A stretch of 64,000 nucleotides of DNA from Arcticibacter eurypsychrophilus (GTDB lineage Bacteria; Bacteroidota; Bacteroidia; Sphingobacteriales; Sphingobacteriaceae): assembly GCF_001730525.1 (NCBI RefSeq), contig NZ_MDFN01000012.1:1-64000 (forward strand), given 5' to 3'. The notes beneath the pieces are model-generated. The model was not told where the DNA came from and did no database searches. It saw only the letters and a list, made by a program, of their open reading frames with translations. Position numbers and translations under genes: made by a program. Below are positions 25,603 through 35,635 of this stretch, one piece after another. The stretch's first letter is position 1, and each line of letters starts with the position of its first letter.

Positions 25603-28377
25603 ATGAATAAACTTATACTTATTGTTTTATTACTTAGTATTTCCTATTCGTCTTTTTCTCAAACTAATTACTATGGGAAGATCAAATCTTTTCGAGTATC
25701 TTCCACACTAAGTGATAAAGACTATATCCCCAATACCGTTATCATCAAGTTTAAAGCAGTAGCGTCCTCTAATGCAAGATCCAAATCTGTAAGCCCTACG
25801 CTTGACCTCAAATCTACCACTGTTAAAAGTCTGCATGTTAAATTTTCGGAAGTTAGCTCAACTGCCAGGATAACTACATCTGCAGAATCTGACCGGATTG
25901 GACTAAATAGAATTTATGAGCTTAAATATTTGGGGAATGCAGCCATTGAGACTGTCATAGATGAGCTATCAGCAAAAAAGAACATTGAATATGCCGAGCC
26001 GGCGTATGTCTATCATACCACGTATATTCCAAGCGATCCCCTATTTTCAACAAGGCAAAGCTATCTTACCCAAGTTAAAGCACAACAAGCCTGGGATATT
26101 ATACGTGATGCCTCAGGCATAATTATAGGAATTGTAGACACTGGTTCTGAACTGACTCATGAGGACTTAGCCTCGAACATAATAAGTGGAATAGATCTTA
26201 TCGGTAGCTCATCCACAAATTTTATAGAGGACAATGATGCAAATGTTAAAAATGCGGCTAGTGATCATGGCGTTCATGTAAGTGGTCTCGCTTCAGCCGT
26301 TTCAAATAATGCCAAAGGAATTGCCAGTATAGCGAATGCAAAACTCCTTATTGTGAAGGTAGCAGCTGATGATTCACCCGGTGACATTTATAATGGATAT
26401 GAGGGTATCATTTATGCAGCTGACCATGGTGCAAAAGTAATTAACTGTTCCTGGGGAGGAGATGTCAGAAGTCGCTATGGGGAAGATGTTGTGAATTACG
26501 CCATCAGTAGGGATTGCCTGATCATTGCTGCAGGTGGTAACCAGGGTAATAACGTTCCTGATTATCCTGCGGGATATAAAGGGGTATTAGCGGTTGCCAA
26601 TATAATGTCGAATGATGTAAAGGCTTCGTCTTCAAATTACGGTGGTTACATTGGGATCTCTGCTCCGGGTATTAATATTTATAGTACAACTTATTCGAGT
26701 ACCTATGGTGTTAAATCAGGAACGTCTATGTCTGCGCCGATTGTATCTAGTGCTGCAGCATTGATAAAGGCATACTATCCTGCTCTTTCTATGGCTCAGG
26801 TAGGCGAACTGCTACGTGTAACAGCCGATAATGTCGATCGGGTGAACACAACTTATGCCGGCATGTTAGGCAAAGGCAGGCTGAATGTTTATAGGGCATT
26901 AACAGAAAGTGCACCTGCAATCCGAACCATCAACCTAACTTTTGATGATCAGCATGCAGGAACATACCGCGCTGGTAATACAATAGATGTCTATATGGAT
27001 CTGCGCAATTATCTGCTGCCTGCAACTGGAGTTCAAGTGACACTGGAAAGTACGAATACGAATGTGACGATTTCCAATGCAACTCAACTCATTACGGAGA
27101 TGGGTACCCTGGATGAAAAAGCAGGTATCGGGGCCTTTAAAGTAACGGTAAATTCGGGTACTCCTGACAATACGCCTGTCGAATTCAGAATCGTTTACAA
27201 AGCTAATGGAGGAACCTATGAGGATTATGAAACGTTTACCCTCGTTGTTGCCCGCGATTATATGAATATCATCACCGGTAATCTGTCTACCTCGGCTACC
27301 AGCATAGGTAAAATTGGATTTGGTTCAGCTAATGAAACGGATGGACTGGGTTTTATATATAAAGAAAATAAACTTCTTTATGAGTCTTCACTGCTGATCG
27401 GCCGGTCCGCAAATGCTATTTCGGATAATGCCAGGGCCACTGAAGGAAGCACTAACGTTCATTTTGTAAAGCAAAGTTCGATTAATGAATCTCTATCAGA
27501 TAATAAAATTGTTGGTTATGCTCAATTTAATGATACTGGTAATTTAAACGGTCTTTCTGTAGATGTCAACCATACGGTTACTGCTGATAAACAAACGGGT
27601 AAGGATAATTACATTGTTGCAGAATACGAAGTTGTAAACCGGAATGCAACAGATCTTACAGGAGTATACATTGGCATGTTTACAGACTGGGATATAAACG
27701 GAGGGGCCTCGAATGCTACCGCTTATGATGCCACAACTAAGTTGGGATATGTGTATAGTACAAATGCCGAACTTCCTTATGCCGGAGTAAAGCTATTAAG
27801 TACTTCCGCTCCTCCGAATTATTACCCCTTATCCTTGTCTGCTGGATTCATAGCGGATGATAATTTCACCGCAGCCGAAAAATTTACGACATTATCTTCC
27901 GGTATCAGTTCACCTGGCATTGGCTCCAGTGCCGACGGTCATGATGTTTCTTTTGTTTCCGGATATGGTCCTTATTCCATTCCAGCTAATGGTTCTGTGA
28001 AAGTGGCTTTTGCCTATATTGGTGCTGATAATCTGGAAGGTTTAAAAAATAGTGCTGTTGAAGCACAAGCGGCATACGATGTGAGTATTGGAGGTCAGCA
28101 AATAACAACTATTCTATCAAGCTACCCAAATCCTATTACACCAAATAATAATAACAATGTCGCTGTGGTTATTAATCTGCCGGAAGACGCGCCCATTACC
28201 CTAGAAGTCTTTAATATGCTTGGAGCGAAAGTAAATACACTCATTAGTGGTACCTCCTTTTCTAAAGGAGCACATACCCTTTATTATAGCATGGCAAATT
28301 TAAATCCTGGAATTTACATTCTCAGGCTCGGGTACAATGGAAAGGCCTCTTCCCATAAAATAAGTGTGTTGAAATAA
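25603..28377 (+). CDS. Secreted S8 serine protease with a type IX secretion (T9SS type A) tail
   Basis: 924 residues. The signal peptide covers about 1-20 (SYSSFSQ). An inhibitor_I9-like propeptide lies at about 40-135 (PNTVIIKFKAV, NIEYAEPAYVY). The catalytic triad is Asp179 (GIVDTGSELTHEDL), His222 (DHGVHVSG, Val replacing the usual Thr) and Ser375 (SGTSMSAP). Beta-rich domains follow, and the last 85 residues (YPNPITPNNNNN, ITLEVFNMLGAKVNTL, LNPGIYILRLGYNGKASSHK) are a type A sorting domain, which directs passage through the T9SS and attachment or release at the surface. That implies this organism has a T9SS. The stop codon abuts the convergent tdk stop with no spacer. Confidence 0.92.
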   Translation: MNKLILIVLLLSISYSSFSQTNYYGKIKSFRVSSTLSDKDYIPNTVIIKFKAVASSNARSKSVSPTLDLKSTTVKSLHVKFSEVSSTARITTSAESDRIGLNRIYELKYLGNAAIETVIDELSAKKNIEYAEPAYVYHTTYIPSDPLFSTRQSYLTQVKAQQAWDIIRDASGIIIGIVDTGSELTHEDLASNIISGIDLIGSSSTNFIEDNDANVKNAASDHGVHVSGLASAVSNNAKGIASIANAKLLIVKVAADDSPGDIYNGYEGIIYAADHGAKVINCSWGGDVRSRYGEDVVNYAISRDCLIIAAGGNQGNNVPDYPAGYKGVLAVANIMSNDVKASSSNYGGYIGISAPGINIYSTTYSSTYGVKSGTSMSAPIVSSAAALIKAYYPALSMAQVGELLRVTADNVDRVNTTYAGMLGKGRLNVYRALTESAPAIRTINLTFDDQHAGTYRAGNTIDVYMDLRNYLLPATGVQVTLESTNTNVTISNATQLITEMGTLDEKAGIGAFKVTVNSGTPDNTPVEFRIVYKANGGTYEDYETFTLVVARDYMNIITGNLSTSATSIGKIGFGSANETDGLGFIYKENKLLYESSLLIGRSANAISDNARATEGSTNVHFVKQSSINESLSDNKIVGYAQFNDTGNLNGLSVDVNHTVTADKQTGKDNYIVAEYEVVNRNATDLTGVYIGMFTDWDINGGASNATAYDATTKLGYVYSTNAELPYAGVKLLSTSAPPNYYPLSLSAGFIADDNFTAAEKFTTLSSGISSPGIGSSADGHDVSFVSGYGPYSIPANGSVKVAFAYIGADNLEGLKNSAVEAQAAYDVSIGGQQITTILSSYPNPITPNNNNNVAVVINLPEDAPITLEVFNMLGAKVNTLISGTSFSKGAHTLYYSMANLNPGIYILRLGYNGKASSHKISVLK

Positions 28378-28956
28378 CTAATCCTTACGTATAAAACAGG
28401 CTCTGCAACGGGGTTCATAACTTTCCTTTTCTCCCAGAAAAAAAGTTTCATCATTTGCTACTGTACGATATGAATAGGTTGCAGGGGCACCACACTGCGC
28501 ACATATAGCGTGTACTTTGGTTACATCCTCGGCTATGGCCATTAAAGCGGGCATAGGGCCAAAGGGCTTACCCTGAAAATCCATATCAAGGCCGGCAACA
28601 ATCACTCTTATTCCTTTGTTGGCTAAAATAACGCAAACCTCGGGTAACCCATCATCAAAAAATTGGGCCTCATCTATTCCAACAACTTCTGTATTAGAGC
28701 CAAATAATAAAATAGACGAGGAGTTATCTATAGGAGTAGAGGGTATTGAAGTAAAGTCATGCGATACTACGTCACTTTCATGATAACGGATCTCCGTTTT
28801 AGGTTTAAAGATCTCAACATTAAGCTTTGCTATTTTTGCCCTGCGCAAACGGCGGATAAGTTCCTCTGTCTTTCCGGAGAACATCGATCCGCAGATCACT
28901 TCAATACTACCACAACGATCATTTCTAGACCTAAAATGAAATTCACTAAACAACAT
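28378..28956 (-). CDS. tdk: Thymidine kinase
   Basis: 192 residues from the ATG at 28956; a longer frame to 29022 exists but [20 protein letters not shown] is the usual start in relatives. The Walker A loop is [11 protein letters not shown], the DEAQF motif is [11 protein letters not shown], and the zinc site uses CAQCGAPA and CRACFIRKD near the C-terminus. It phosphorylates thymidine and deoxyuridine for salvage. It is divergent from the gene at 29050 and converges without spacing on the S8 protease. Confidence 0.95.
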   Translation of the reverse strand: MLFSEFHFRSRNDRCGSIEVICGSMFSGKTEELIRRLRRAKIAKLNVEIFKPKTEIRYHESDVVSHDFTSIPSTPIDNSSSILLFGSNTEVVGIDEAQFFDDGLPEVCVILANKGIRVIVAGLDMDFQGKPFGPMPALMAIAEDVTKVHAICAQCGAPATYSYRTVANDETFFLGEKESYEPRCRACFIRKD

Positions 28957-29049
28957 ATCTCGCTTATCCGAGCGGCTAATATCAGAATTTAATGCTACTT
29001 TTGAGAACCGAGTTACCAACAAATCAATATCTAAATTTGGCTATTTATT

Positions 29050-29943
29050 ATGATTAACAAAGGAGAAATTTTTAAGAAGGCAGGATATATTCTCATTGAA
29101 TTAAACGAGCAGTATCAATATATTGAAGAAAATCCAAGAGCCCTGAATGATTTAGAATTAGAACTTTTCTCAGCAAACGCCGATTTCCTTGCAGAGAATT
29201 TAAGAGTGCTCAGAAAGTTCAACGCAAAGAAAGCAGAGCGATCTGCTACCGGTTCAGAAAACGATAGTTTTACACATGAAGAACCGTCTGACAAAGAGGT
29301 CTCTCTTTCTGCTTTATTGGAGCATCCGGAGGAAATAAGTTCTGTTCAGGAAAAAGCTCCTGTTGCTGAGAAAAAAGAACTGGTATCAGAATCCTGGTTT
29401 AACGATAAAAAAGTAGAACATGAGGAAGCTGAAAAAGCTCGAGTGACACTCCCTTTATCTGTTCCTGTTCCAGAGCACCTTCCTGTTGCTAAAATTCCTG
29501 AAGTAAAATCTACAGTACCCACTTCTTCTGATGTAATTGATTCCAGGTATCCATCTGTGCCTGTCCCAACTCCGGTTTTCGATCCTATTCCTGTTTCTGC
29601 TGCTCCTAACAACGCACAGCCAGCCCGTGTACAAAGTATCAATGATCTGATCTCTTCACAGAAATCTAAACAAGTTGTATCCGGTCAGTTAAATAAACAA
29701 CCTGCAATAGGCGATCTGAAGTCCAGCATCAGTTTAAATGACAAGCTACTATTTATAAAAGACTTATTTAATGGATACAGTCTGGCCTATAGTGAAGCGA
29801 TTGAAATATTAAATCGTTTTGAGACATTTGATTCCGCTGAACACTTTCTTCAATCGAATTATGCGGTTAAAAATAATTGGATTGGCAAGCAGAGTTCCGT
29901 AGATAAGTTCTATGAAATTCTTCACAGAAGGTTTTCCCGATAG
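29050..29943 (+). CDS. Lineage-specific protein: conserved ends, disordered middle
   Basis: 297 residues, cytoplasmic by appearance. The N-terminal 70 residues are helical ([40 protein letters not shown]). The middle (about 75-220) is Pro/Val/Glu/Ser-rich and low in complexity. The C-terminal 75 residues form a compact helical domain ([48 protein letters not shown]) that I recognise as recurring in Bacteroidota proteins of unknown function. It is divergent from tdk and convergent with rodA, whose stop begins one base after its own. A TAAATTTG at 29032-29039 could be its -7 element. No role can be assigned. Confidence 0.7.
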   Translation: MINKGEIFKKAGYILIELNEQYQYIEENPRALNDLELELFSANADFLAENLRVLRKFNAKKAERSATGSENDSFTHEEPSDKEVSLSALLEHPEEISSVQEKAPVAEKKELVSESWFNDKKVEHEEAEKARVTLPLSVPVPEHLPVAKIPEVKSTVPTSSDVIDSRYPSVPVPTPVFDPIPVSAAPNNAQPARVQSINDLISSQKSKQVVSGQLNKQPAIGDLKSSISLNDKLLFIKDLFNGYSLAYSEAIEILNRFETFDSAEHFLQSNYAVKNNWIGKQSSVDKFYEILHRRFSR

Positions 29944-29944
29944 T

Positions 29945-31204
29945 TTATATCACTCCCATCCTGTTGGAATCTAATTTCAACAGGATAAATAACAGAATGG
30001 TGAAACTCCAGAGCGAGGAACCTCCATAACTTAGAAAAGGTAGGGGTATCCCAATAACCGGTACAAGCCCTATAGTCATCCCTATGTTGATGAAGAAGTG
30101 AAAGAATAGGATGGATGCCACCCCATAACCATAGATTCTGGAAAAAGAAGCGCGTTGCCTCTCTGCAATGTTGACTATGCGTAATAGCATAATTAGATAA
30201 AGGCTGACGACAACTAAACTACCCACAAAACCCCATTCTTCTCCCACAGTACAAAATATAAAATCGGTACTTTGTTCTGGTACAAAGTCATATTTAGTCT
30301 GAGTACCCTGAAGATATCCCTTGCCCCACAGTCCCCCCGAACCAATTGCTATCTTGGATTGGTTTAAGTTATAACCCTGGCCCCTCGGATCATCCAGCTT
30401 TCCCAGGATAACATCAATTCTATTTCGCTGATGTGTTTGAAGGATATTCTGATACGCGAAATTTACGCAGAAAATGAAGGCGATTCCCACGGCTATAGAA
30501 ACTAAAATAGGCTGAACGTGTCTCCTGCTTTCCCGGAAAACAAAAAGTACCAGGAGTGTTAAACCTATAATAATGCCAACCAGCAAAAATTTATTAATCA
30601 CCAGTGTTAAAACAAATAAGGTAATAAGTATGGCTCCGATCACTAAAATGTATCCGGAAAGTCCTTCCCTGTATAAGGCAAATACCAATGAAGTAAAAGT
30701 TAATGCCGATCCCGTATCCGGCTGAAGCATAATCAGACTTGTAGGAATAAGCAAAAGAATGACACAAATGCCAATCATTTTAAACTCATTCATTTTTAAG
30801 GTAGTCGAACTGATATAATGTGCGAGAATCAAGCAGGTAGAAAACTTGGCAAACTCGGATGGCTGAAGCCGGAAACTTCCAATGGGGATCCATGCCTGGT
30901 TACCACCTACATTTCGCCCTACAATCAGTACAAGAACAAGAAGCAACAATGTGATTCCGTAGAAAACCGGCGAAAAGGTACTAAAGAACTTTGAATCAAG
31001 CAATAGGATCACCACACCCAGAATGATTGCTGAAATGATAAACATAAACTGCTTTCCGTAATTGGTGTTCATGTCCATTATTCCGGGGAATAAGGGATCG
31101 TATACCGCAGCATGAATGTTAAACCATCCGATCGTACAAAGACTCAGATAGATCAGGATCAGAATCCAGTCTACGTTGAAAAAAGGACTACGTTGATTGA
31201 TCAT
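29945..31204 (-). CDS. rodA: RodA, SEDS-family peptidoglycan glycosyltransferase
   Basis: 419 residues with about ten membrane helices; polymerises glycan strands from lipid II during elongation, with PBP2. Landmarks are GRNVGGNQAWIPIGSFRLQP, SEFAKFSTCLI, MLQPDTGSALTF and, near the end, PVIGIPLPFLSYGGSSLWS. It is the last gene of the cell-shape cluster and overlaps mrdA by 17 bases, which suggests translational coupling. Confidence 0.95.
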   Translation of the reverse strand: MINQRSPFFNVDWILILIYLSLCTIGWFNIHAAVYDPLFPGIMDMNTNYGKQFMFIISAIILGVVILLLDSKFFSTFSPVFYGITLLLLVLVLIVGRNVGGNQAWIPIGSFRLQPSEFAKFSTCLILAHYISSTTLKMNEFKMIGICVILLLIPTSLIMLQPDTGSALTFTSLVFALYREGLSGYILVIGAILITLFVLTLVINKFLLVGIIIGLTLLVLFVFRESRRHVQPILVSIAVGIAFIFCVNFAYQNILQTHQRNRIDVILGKLDDPRGQGYNLNQSKIAIGSGGLWGKGYLQGTQTKYDFVPEQSTDFIFCTVGEEWGFVGSLVVVSLYLIMLLRIVNIAERQRASFSRIYGYGVASILFFHFFINIGMTIGLVPVIGIPLPFLSYGGSSLWSFTILLFILLKLDSNRMGVI

Positions 31205-33131
31205 GCGGTGCTATTGATTTTGTCGTAACGGGCACTATTGGTTTAATCTCGATCTTAGGAATACTATCCGTCTGCTTGCGCGGTGCAGCCTTTTGTTTGG
31301 CTTTATGGCCGGGAAGCAGGTTTGCATTATAAAGCCGGTCTGTATAATACTTCGGACGTGTTATTTTACCTCTGAGGTATTGTTCAATCATTAAACTGGC
31401 AATAGGAGCAGACCATACAGCTCCATACCCTGCATTCTCAACCACTACCGCAATAGCAATCTTTGGATTGATCCTGGGAGCAAAGGCAAAAAATACAGAG
31501 TGATTTTCACCATGTGGATTTTGCACCGTACCTGTTTTACCACATACCTCTATTCCCTGGATCTGTGCAATCGGATAGGCAGTTCCTCCTGGTTTATTCA
31601 CTGCCCCGAACATGCCTTCAATTACCGGACCATAGTATCGGGCATCAACACCTGAGTAGTTTTTCTTAGTATAGGCTGCTTTAACAATATGATCTTCACC
31701 AATACCCCGAATTAAATGGGGAGTATAATAATAGCCTCTATTGGCAACTGTAGCAACTACATTAGCCATTTGTAATGGGGTGATTCCTAATTCGCCCTGA
31801 CCAATAGAAAGTGATATATTATATGTAGATGTCCAGCGGTCACTTTTGAAATGCCTGGTATAAAATTCCGCAGTAGGAAGAAGTCCTTTCTTTTCGTTCG
31901 GCATATCTACACCAAGCTTAGAACCTATTCCAAAATGATTAACCGCATCATACCATTTCCGGTAAGCATTTACTGAACGCATCCCCGAACGGTCAATCAT
32001 CTGTTTGTATACATTTCCGTAATAGGTGTTACATGAAAACTGTATAGATTGGGCAAGCGTTAACGATCCATGGGCATGTGTACAACCCATTTTGCCGCGT
32101 CTGCCATAGTAATAAGCACCCGGACAAAAAAAACGCGTCTCTGCATTTATTCGGCCCATTTGCTGGGCTACCAACGCATTTATGACCTTAAAGATAGATC
32201 CCGGGGGATACTCAGCCATAATTGGACGAATAAAAAGTGGATTTGAAGGGTTTCTCAACAATTTCATATAGTTGTTTCCCTTCTCCCTTCCTACCATTAA
32301 GTTCGGATCGTAAGATGGGCTGCTCACAAAAGCCAGGATCTCTCCTGTAGAAGGTTCAATGGCAACGATGCTCCCGATCTTATTGACCATCAATTTCTCC
32401 CCTAAAATCTGTATATCTCTATCCAGCGAAGAGATTAGTTTTTTGCCTGTAACAGATAGCGTATCATAGGCTCCTTCGGCAAAGTGCCCTTTGGGCCGGT
32501 TAAATGCATCAACCATTTGGTTTTCTACCCCTCTCTGTCCTCTTAAAAGGTCTTCATACGATTTTTCTACCCCTGTACGGCCAATATAGTCACCTGGTTT
32601 ATAATAGCCTTTAGACTTGATAATATCCGAAGGCACTACTTCATTAATATAGCCGAAAAATTGTGATGCAATGCTATCGGGATAGCGCCGAACGGAACGT
32701 TTTTGAACATAAAAACCCTGGAACTGAGTAAGCTTTTCTTGAAATGCCGCAAAGGTCTGCGCAGATAGTTGTTTTTCAAAAATCGAAGCGCGATAAGGTG
32801 AAAAGTTTCGTGCCTTGGTGAGCCGTTTATCAAAACCTTTCTTGTCCAGCTTAACCAGCCGAAGAAATTCAAGCGTGTCAAATTGGACTACTTCACGTGG
32901 AATGACCATCAGGTCATATACAGGTTCATTTTGAACCAGTATCCGGCCTTTCCGATCCAGTATGATACCTCTGGCGGGGTAGATAACTACTTTTCGGAGT
33001 ACATTATTGTTTGCTGATAAAAAATAGCTTTTATCAATAACCTGTATGTAGAAAAGGCGGGCCAATAGAACAAGTGCTACTGCTATAAAAATACCCTGTA
33101 CAATGTATTTTCGTTGAAAAAAACTATTCAT
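31188..33131 (-). CDS. mrdA: PBP2, elongation-specific peptidoglycan transpeptidase
   Basis: 647 residues with one N-terminal membrane helix (about 10-30). The non-catalytic dimerisation domain (YPARGIILDRKGRILVQNEP) is followed by the transpeptidase domain with Ser312-Ile-Phe-Lys315 (PPGSIFKV), Ser366-Cys-Asn (QFSCNTYYG) and Lys532-Thr-Gly (EVCGKTGTVQNPHG). It cross-links new side-wall peptidoglycan and is the partner of RodA. It shares one base with mreD upstream and overlaps rodA downstream. Confidence 0.95.
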   Translation of the reverse strand: MNSFFQRKYIVQGIFIAVALVLLARLFYIQVIDKSYFLSANNNVLRKVVIYPARGIILDRKGRILVQNEPVYDLMVIPREVVQFDTLEFLRLVKLDKKGFDKRLTKARNFSPYRASIFEKQLSAQTFAAFQEKLTQFQGFYVQKRSVRRYPDSIASQFFGYINEVVPSDIIKSKGYYKPGDYIGRTGVEKSYEDLLRGQRGVENQMVDAFNRPKGHFAEGAYDTLSVTGKKLISSLDRDIQILGEKLMVNKIGSIVAIEPSTGEILAFVSSPSYDPNLMVGREKGNNYMKLLRNPSNPLFIRPIMAEYPPGSIFKVINALVAQQMGRINAETRFFCPGAYYYGRRGKMGCTHAHGSLTLAQSIQFSCNTYYGNVYKQMIDRSGMRSVNAYRKWYDAVNHFGIGSKLGVDMPNEKKGLLPTAEFYTRHFKSDRWTSTYNISLSIGQGELGITPLQMANVVATVANRGYYYTPHLIRGIGEDHIVKAAYTKKNYSGVDARYYGPVIEGMFGAVNKPGGTAYPIAQIQGIEVCGKTGTVQNPHGENHSVFFAFAPRINPKIAIAVVVENAGYGAVWSAPIASLMIEQYLRGKITRPKYYTDRLYNANLLPGHKAKQKAAPRKQTDSIPKIEIKPIVPVTTKSIAPHDQST

Positions 33132-33646
33132 TAACGCTCTTTCTTACGGAAGAATATAAACTCTGATATCACGATGAGGAATATGGTAAAAATAGAACTA
33201 AAGAATACGCGGGTTAGTATATCCTTTACATCAAAAAAACCAAATGCTTCAAGAAAAATCAGGGTAACATGATGGAATAAAGTCAATACTACCGTATATA
33301 TAAAAAACCAACGGAAGCCCATAATCCCAAGTTTGGGTTCCGGTTCATTTTCAAAACCCTGTCGTTCTACTGTTACATTGATAAATACGATCCTTACAAA
33401 TGCCAGAACCGCACAGGCAGCCGCATTTAAACCTGCCGTATCATAAAATGCATCTACTGTTAATCCGGTACCCATGGCCAACAGAAATAACAACCAGTTT
33501 GGCACCTCAAAAGGTAACAGCATGATAAATAAAATGTAGGGGAAGGGTATAGATAAGTTGTAAAAGCCAATGTTCTTCAGCAAAAATGCCTGAATGAAAA
33601 TAAGCAGCACAAAACGGACTATATTTATTAATATTGTTCTACCCAT
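33131..33646 (-). CDS. mreD: MreD, rod-shape membrane protein
   Basis: 171 residues with five to six hydrophobic helices (for example NIVRFVLLIFIQAFLL and VISEFIFF near the end) and few polar loops. The sequence is poorly conserved in general, and the call rests on this topology and on the invariable place between mreC and mrdA. It links MreC to the elongation machinery. It overlaps mreC by eight bases. Confidence 0.88.
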   Translation of the reverse strand: MGRTILINIVRFVLLIFIQAFLLKNIGFYNLSIPFPYILFIMLLPFEVPNWLLFLLAMGTGLTVDAFYDTAGLNAAACAVLAFVRIVFINVTVERQGFENEPEPKLGIMGFRWFFIYTVVLTLFHHVTLIFLEAFGFFDVKDILTRVFFSSIFTIFLIVISEFIFFRKKER

Positions 33647-34478
33647 CTTTTTTGCTTTGCTTTTCTAACTTTTCTTTTTCAGCACTGAAAAGATTTTTAA
33701 TTACATATACATACTGTAGGGTGGAGAAATCAGTATCCAGGCGCACTACAATTTCGGGGAAACTTTCGCCTCCTTTTTCTTTGGTACGCAGAATTCGCCC
33801 AATGGGTAAGCCTTCGGGAAATAAAGTTGAATAACCGGAAGTAACCACATGCTGCCCAATCTTAACCTGGATATGATTAGGAATATCCTGCAGTACAGCA
33901 GTTCTGGGATCAGAATTTCCCTCCCCCCATACCAATGAACCAAATGCCTGATTCTCGGTAATGCTTGCGCTGATCTTTGTGTCGCTATGCAGTAGAGAGT
34001 AAACAGTAGCGAAATCTGCAGATACATCTTTTACAATACCCACAATTCCGGATGGGCAAATAACGCCCATGCCTGGAAGAATTCCATGGCGGGTTCCCCT
34101 GTTGATGGTGATATAATTATTCTTTTGATGGATGGAATTGTTGACTACGCGGGCAACAATGTAGGTATACTGCTGCCGGGAGACGGTATCTAAAACCGAC
34201 TGCTGAACCAGACTATCATCAAAATGAGACATTTTGAGGTCCTTTCTTAAGAATGCATTTTCTTTGGCCAGACTGTCATTCACTTCGGCAAGCCGAAGAT
34301 AACGCTGTACCTTATTAATGCGGCTATAAGCTTCGCCTACAAATTCGTTGGATGAATTAAACACTCCTGATCTTTGAAATGAATTATTCCGAATAATCAA
34401 AGTAATGGAAATGATAAAACAGATGATAAAAAAGAAGAATGCGTTGTACTTACTGATAAAACCCCAGAGGTTACGCAT
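33639..34478 (-). CDS. mreC: MreC, rod-shape-determining periplasmic scaffold
   Basis: 279 residues: a short cytoplasmic start, one membrane helix (about 11-29, FFFIICFIISITLIIR), a coiled coil (about 50-85, YLRLAEVNDSLAKENAFLRK) and the beta-domain pair typical of MreC (INRGTRHGILPGMGVICPSG, SGYSTLFPEGLPIGRIL). It couples cytoplasmic MreB to PBP2 and RodA. It is 77 bp downstream of mreB. Confidence 0.93.
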   Translation of the reverse strand: MRNLWGFISKYNAFFFFIICFIISITLIIRNNSFQRSGVFNSSNEFVGEAYSRINKVQRYLRLAEVNDSLAKENAFLRKDLKMSHFDDSLVQQSVLDTVSRQQYTYIVARVVNNSIHQKNNYITINRGTRHGILPGMGVICPSGIVGIVKDVSADFATVYSLLHSDTKISASITENQAFGSLVWGEGNSDPRTAVLQDIPNHIQVKIGQHVVTSGYSTLFPEGLPIGRILRTKEKGGESFPEIVVRLDTDFSTLQYVYVIKNLFSAEKEKLEKQSKKDG

Positions 34479-34555
34479 ACATATTTAAGTTAAGCGTTGC
34501 AGGCAGTAAACTTACGATCACAGCATTAGTCATAAGCTTACCGCCTTTAATAATA

Positions 34556-35578
34556 TTACTGCATTAAAAATTTATAACTGCCAATATTCTTAAGTGCAAT
34601 CCCGGTACCGCGTACCACTGCTCTCAAAGGATCTTCGGCAATGTGAACCGGCAATTTAGTTTTTGCAGCAACCCGTTTATCCAATCCTCTCAACAAAGCT
34701 CCACCTCCGGTTAAATAAATCCCTGTTTGATAGATGTCTGCCGACAACTCAGGAGGGGTAATTTCCAGTGCCTTTAGAATGGCTTCTTCAATTTTAGATA
34801 TTGATTTATCCAGACAATGTGCAATTTCGGTATAGGATACAGTGATTTGCTTCGGAATACCTGTCATTAGATCTCTGCCTTGTACGGCAAAGTCAGCAGG
34901 TGGATCAGCTAATTCAGGTAGGGCAGCACCAACTTCGATTTTAATCTTTTCAGCGGTACGTTCCCCAATCATGATATTATGTTGACGGCGAATATATTGA
35001 ACGATATCACTATCGAAATTATCACCTGCAGTACGGATAGACTGGTCGCAAACAATGCCTGATAAAGCAATAACCGCAATCTCAGTTGTCCCTCCGCCTA
35101 TATCGATGATCATGTTTCCCATGGGTTCTTCCACGTCAATGCCAATGCCAACCGCAGCAGCCATAGGCTCATGAATCAGATACACCTCTTTTGCTCCTGC
35201 TATCTCAGCGGAATCACGAACGGCTCTCTTTTCTACTTCAGTAATGCCCGAAGGGATGCAGATCACCATTCTTAAGGATGGGAAAAACCAGCCTTTGCCA
35301 TTGTTGATCATTTTGATCATTCCTCTGATCATGTGCTCCGCCGCATTGAAGTCGGCAATTACACCATCTTTCAGTGGACGAACTGTACGTATATTATCAT
35401 GGGTTTTACCCTCCATTTGCATGGCCTGACGGCCTATTGCAATGATTTTATTTGTAGTGCGGTCAAAAGCTACAATTGATGGTTCGTCAACAACCACTTT
35501 ATCATTATGTATGATCAGCGTATTTGCCGTACCCAGATCGATAGCGATTTCTTGTGTAAACCAATTAAATAAACCCAT
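34556..35578 (-). CDS. mreB: MreB, bacterial actin
   Basis: 340 residues with the actin-fold ATP motifs: AIDLGTANTLI (phosphate 1), MIIDIGGGTTEIAVIALSG (phosphate 2) and YLTGGGALLRGLDK (adenosine). It forms membrane-associated filaments that guide elongation synthesis. It is the first gene of the mreBCD-mrdA-rodA cluster and lies 57 bp after purH, with its own candidate promoter in the gap. Confidence 0.97.
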   Translation of the reverse strand: MGLFNWFTQEIAIDLGTANTLIIHNDKVVVDEPSIVAFDRTTNKIIAIGRQAMQMEGKTHDNIRTVRPLKDGVIADFNAAEHMIRGMIKMINNGKGWFFPSLRMVICIPSGITEVEKRAVRDSAEIAGAKEVYLIHEPMAAAVGIGIDVEEPMGNMIIDIGGGTTEIAVIALSGIVCDQSIRTAGDNFDSDIVQYIRRQHNIMIGERTAEKIKIEVGAALPELADPPADFAVQGRDLMTGIPKQITVSYTEIAHCLDKSISKIEEAILKALEITPPELSADIYQTGIYLTGGGALLRGLDKRVAAKTKLPVHIAEDPLRAVVRGTGIALKNIGSYKFLMQ

Positions 35579-35607
35579 TAAGGACGTTTTAAATTGTTAA
35601 AAGTATG

Positions 35608-35615
35608 CAAATGTA
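35608..35615 (-). promoter_or_regulatory. Candidate -7 promoter element for mreB
   Basis: TACATTTG on the minus strand fits TAnnTTTG and lies about 30 bases before the mreB start. No TTG occurs at the ideal distance upstream, so independent transcription from purH is possible but unproved. Confidence 0.38.
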
Positions 35616-35635
35616 GTAAAATGTTTAGTACTATA

